Source of the DNA: an uncultured Actinomyces sp.
GTDB taxonomy: Bacteria > Actinomycetota > Actinomycetes > Actinomycetales > Actinomycetaceae
Direction: 5' to 3'
NCBI GenBank assembly: GCA_938028585.1
Contig: CALIZH010000137.1
Location: 1 to 25,247 of the forward strand
Length of the DNA stretch: 25,247 bases
The translations under genes were made by a program, and so were the position numbers. Every line of letters begins with the position of its first letter. Within the stretch, counting starts at the first letter, position 1. This document shows, piece after piece, positions 24,465 through 25,247 of this stretch. The notes under the pieces are model-generated. The model ran no database searches, had not been told where the DNA came from, and worked only from the letters and a program-made list of their open reading frames with translations.

Positions 24465-24764
24465 CTATCTTGAATTAAAACTATGAACCCAACCAGCATA
24501 GTGGGCTGTGCGAAATGAAGCTAGTGGGCATAAGGGGCTGTGGAAAAGCAACCGGTGTGGCTTTCATCGCTAGAGAAGAAAAAACGCAAAGAAAATCGAA
24601 CCAGCGAAGCGTGCGTACTACAGAAATGAACCCAAGTGAAAAATCGGGTGCGTACCAATGGCATCATCGAGTTCGACTAGCAGTTTGCTGCGCAAGCAAG
24701 CGGTTGCGCCTGTATTGAATGTTTGCGTGTGGTGTGCGCGTCTATGGCTGGGTATACGTAAAAG
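24465..24764. other. Gene-free region between the rRNA terminator and the TPR-HAD operon
   Basis: I see no credible gene here. Short frames on both strands lack ribosome sites and family features, and one continues into the 5S gene. On the minus strand the region must hold the promoter of the downstream operon. A weak candidate is TTGGTT spaced 18 bases from CAAGAT, close to 24470-24495. A T-rich tract in that sense lies near 24572-24590. Confidence 0.5.
24496..24542. repeat. Imperfect 15-bp direct repeat upstream of the TPR-HAD operon
   Basis: GCATAGTGGGCTGTG (24496-24510) and GCATAAGGGGCTGTG (24528-24542) match at 13 of 15 positions and are 32 bp apart start to start, about three helical turns. 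A degenerate third copy, GCTAGTGGGC, lies between them at about 24520-24529. The position 30-110 bp upstream of the operon start fits a regulator-binding region. Confidence 0.4.
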
Positions 24765-24800
24765 GGTGGGGCCCGGAACACGATCGTTCCGGGCCCCACC
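24765..24800 (-). terminator. rRNA operon terminator
   Basis: A perfect 15-bp stem has arms GGTGGGGCCCGGAAC (24765-24779) and its complement (24786-24800) around a 6-nt loop. In the direction of rRNA transcription it follows the 5S gene by 11 nt and is followed by CCTTTTA, a short T-run. This is a classic intrinsic terminator. Confidence 0.92.
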
Positions 24801-24811
24801 ATTGAAGGTTG

Positions 24812-24930
24812 TTGTGGCGGTGTCCTACTCTCCCACACCCTCCCAGGTGCAGTACCATCGGCGCTTGCGGGCTTAGCTTCCAGGTTCGGAATGGAGGCTG
24901 GGCGTTTCCCCGCGGCTATGACCACCACAA
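24812..24930 (-). rRNA. rrf: 5S ribosomal RNA
   Basis: A stretch of 119 nt on the minus strand has the conserved 5S blocks: GGGGAAACGCCCAGCC, CCATTCCGAACCTGGAAGCT, AAGC, GCGCCGATGGTACTGC and GGGAGAGTAGGACACCGCC. The ends pair to form the terminal helix (TTGTGGTGG with CCGCCACAA, including one G-U), which sets the limits. It is the last gene of an rRNA operon. Confidence 0.96.
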
Positions 24931-25059
24931 GTGGTTCAACCAGTATTCACTTGTGTCCCCCAGCGTGTGGGGGTTGTGTTGGTTGTGATCCGCATAGTGG
25001 CGACGAGCATCCTTAGATGTCTGTCAACCATACGGTGTATACGTATGTGGTTGAAATAG
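24931..25059 (-). other. 23S-5S spacer with hairpins
   Basis: The spacer of about 130 nt holds two inverted repeats: CCCCCA/TGGGGG at 24957-24973 (6 bp, 5-nt loop) and CAACCATACG with CGTATGTGGTTG at 25025-25053 (10 bp with a 2-nt bulge, 7-nt loop). They are probably sites for rRNA precursor processing. I see no tRNA. Confidence 0.6.

Positions 25060-25247
<188 letters not shown>

Noticed and set aside
24677..24928. An 83-codon minus-strand frame
   Set aside because: It reads through the 5S rRNA gene and its terminator hairpin, so it is not a protein gene.

Overview
The window is about 25 kb of actinobacterial chromosome. All genes lie on the minus strand, so transcription runs from high to low coordinates. 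The 3' end of an rRNA operon (23S end, then 5S) sits at the right edge and is followed by roughly 22 tightly packed protein genes. The gene families and their order (SteA, the MctB-type copper transporter family protein, TlyA, PimA/PatA/PgsA, and a SufR-led suf operon) are those of Actinomycetota. Mid-range GC, no mycolate genes, no intein in SufB, and a FemX plus D-amino-acid ligase pair suggest a lower-GC member of the Actinomycetaceae (Arcanobacterium-like). That genus-level guess is an inference.

Right to left, in transcription order. 25247-24765: partial 23S rRNA, spacer, 5S rRNA and a strong rRNA terminator. 24764-24432: about 330 bp with no gene, carrying a short direct repeat upstream of the next operon. 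24431-15951: a long operon of TPR-HAD fusion phosphatase, a 45-residue small protein, TlyA, NAD kinase, RecN, SteA, MctB family protein and a Nudix hydrolase. This matches M. tuberculosis Rv1691-Rv1700, except that the TPR and HAD genes are fused here and pyrG is absent. 15840-9406: iron-sulfur assembly operon sufR-sufB-sufD-sufC-sufS-sufU-sufT, the order of Rv1460-Rv1466, with a palindrome over the likely promoter just ahead of sufR. A 10-bp-stem hairpin closes this unit. 9331-7048: two peptidoglycan bridge genes, a D-aspartate-ligase-like ATP-grasp enzyme and a FemX/FemAB aminoacyltransferase. 6913-1: thrS, an Ap4A phosphorylase-like HIT protein, pgsA, patA, pimA, a LemA-like membrane protein and a PrsW protease cut by the window edge. 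The thrS-to-pimA part matches Rv2614c-Rv2610c.

Functionally these are mostly core genes arranged in translationally coupled runs, with many stop/start overlaps of 1, 4 or 8 nt. The phosphatidylinositol block supplies PI and the first mannosylated, acylated lipids. The FemX/ATP-grasp pair probably builds a mixed L/D interpeptide bridge. The suf operon is the Fe-S assembly system and is probably autoregulated by SufR. I found no mobile element, CRISPR array, tRNA, prophage or intein. The points most worth a second look are the TPR-HAD fusion with its Arg/Gly/Asp-rich tail, the bridge gene pair, the SufR operator candidate, the thrS leader with competing hairpins, and the small protein ahead of tlyA.
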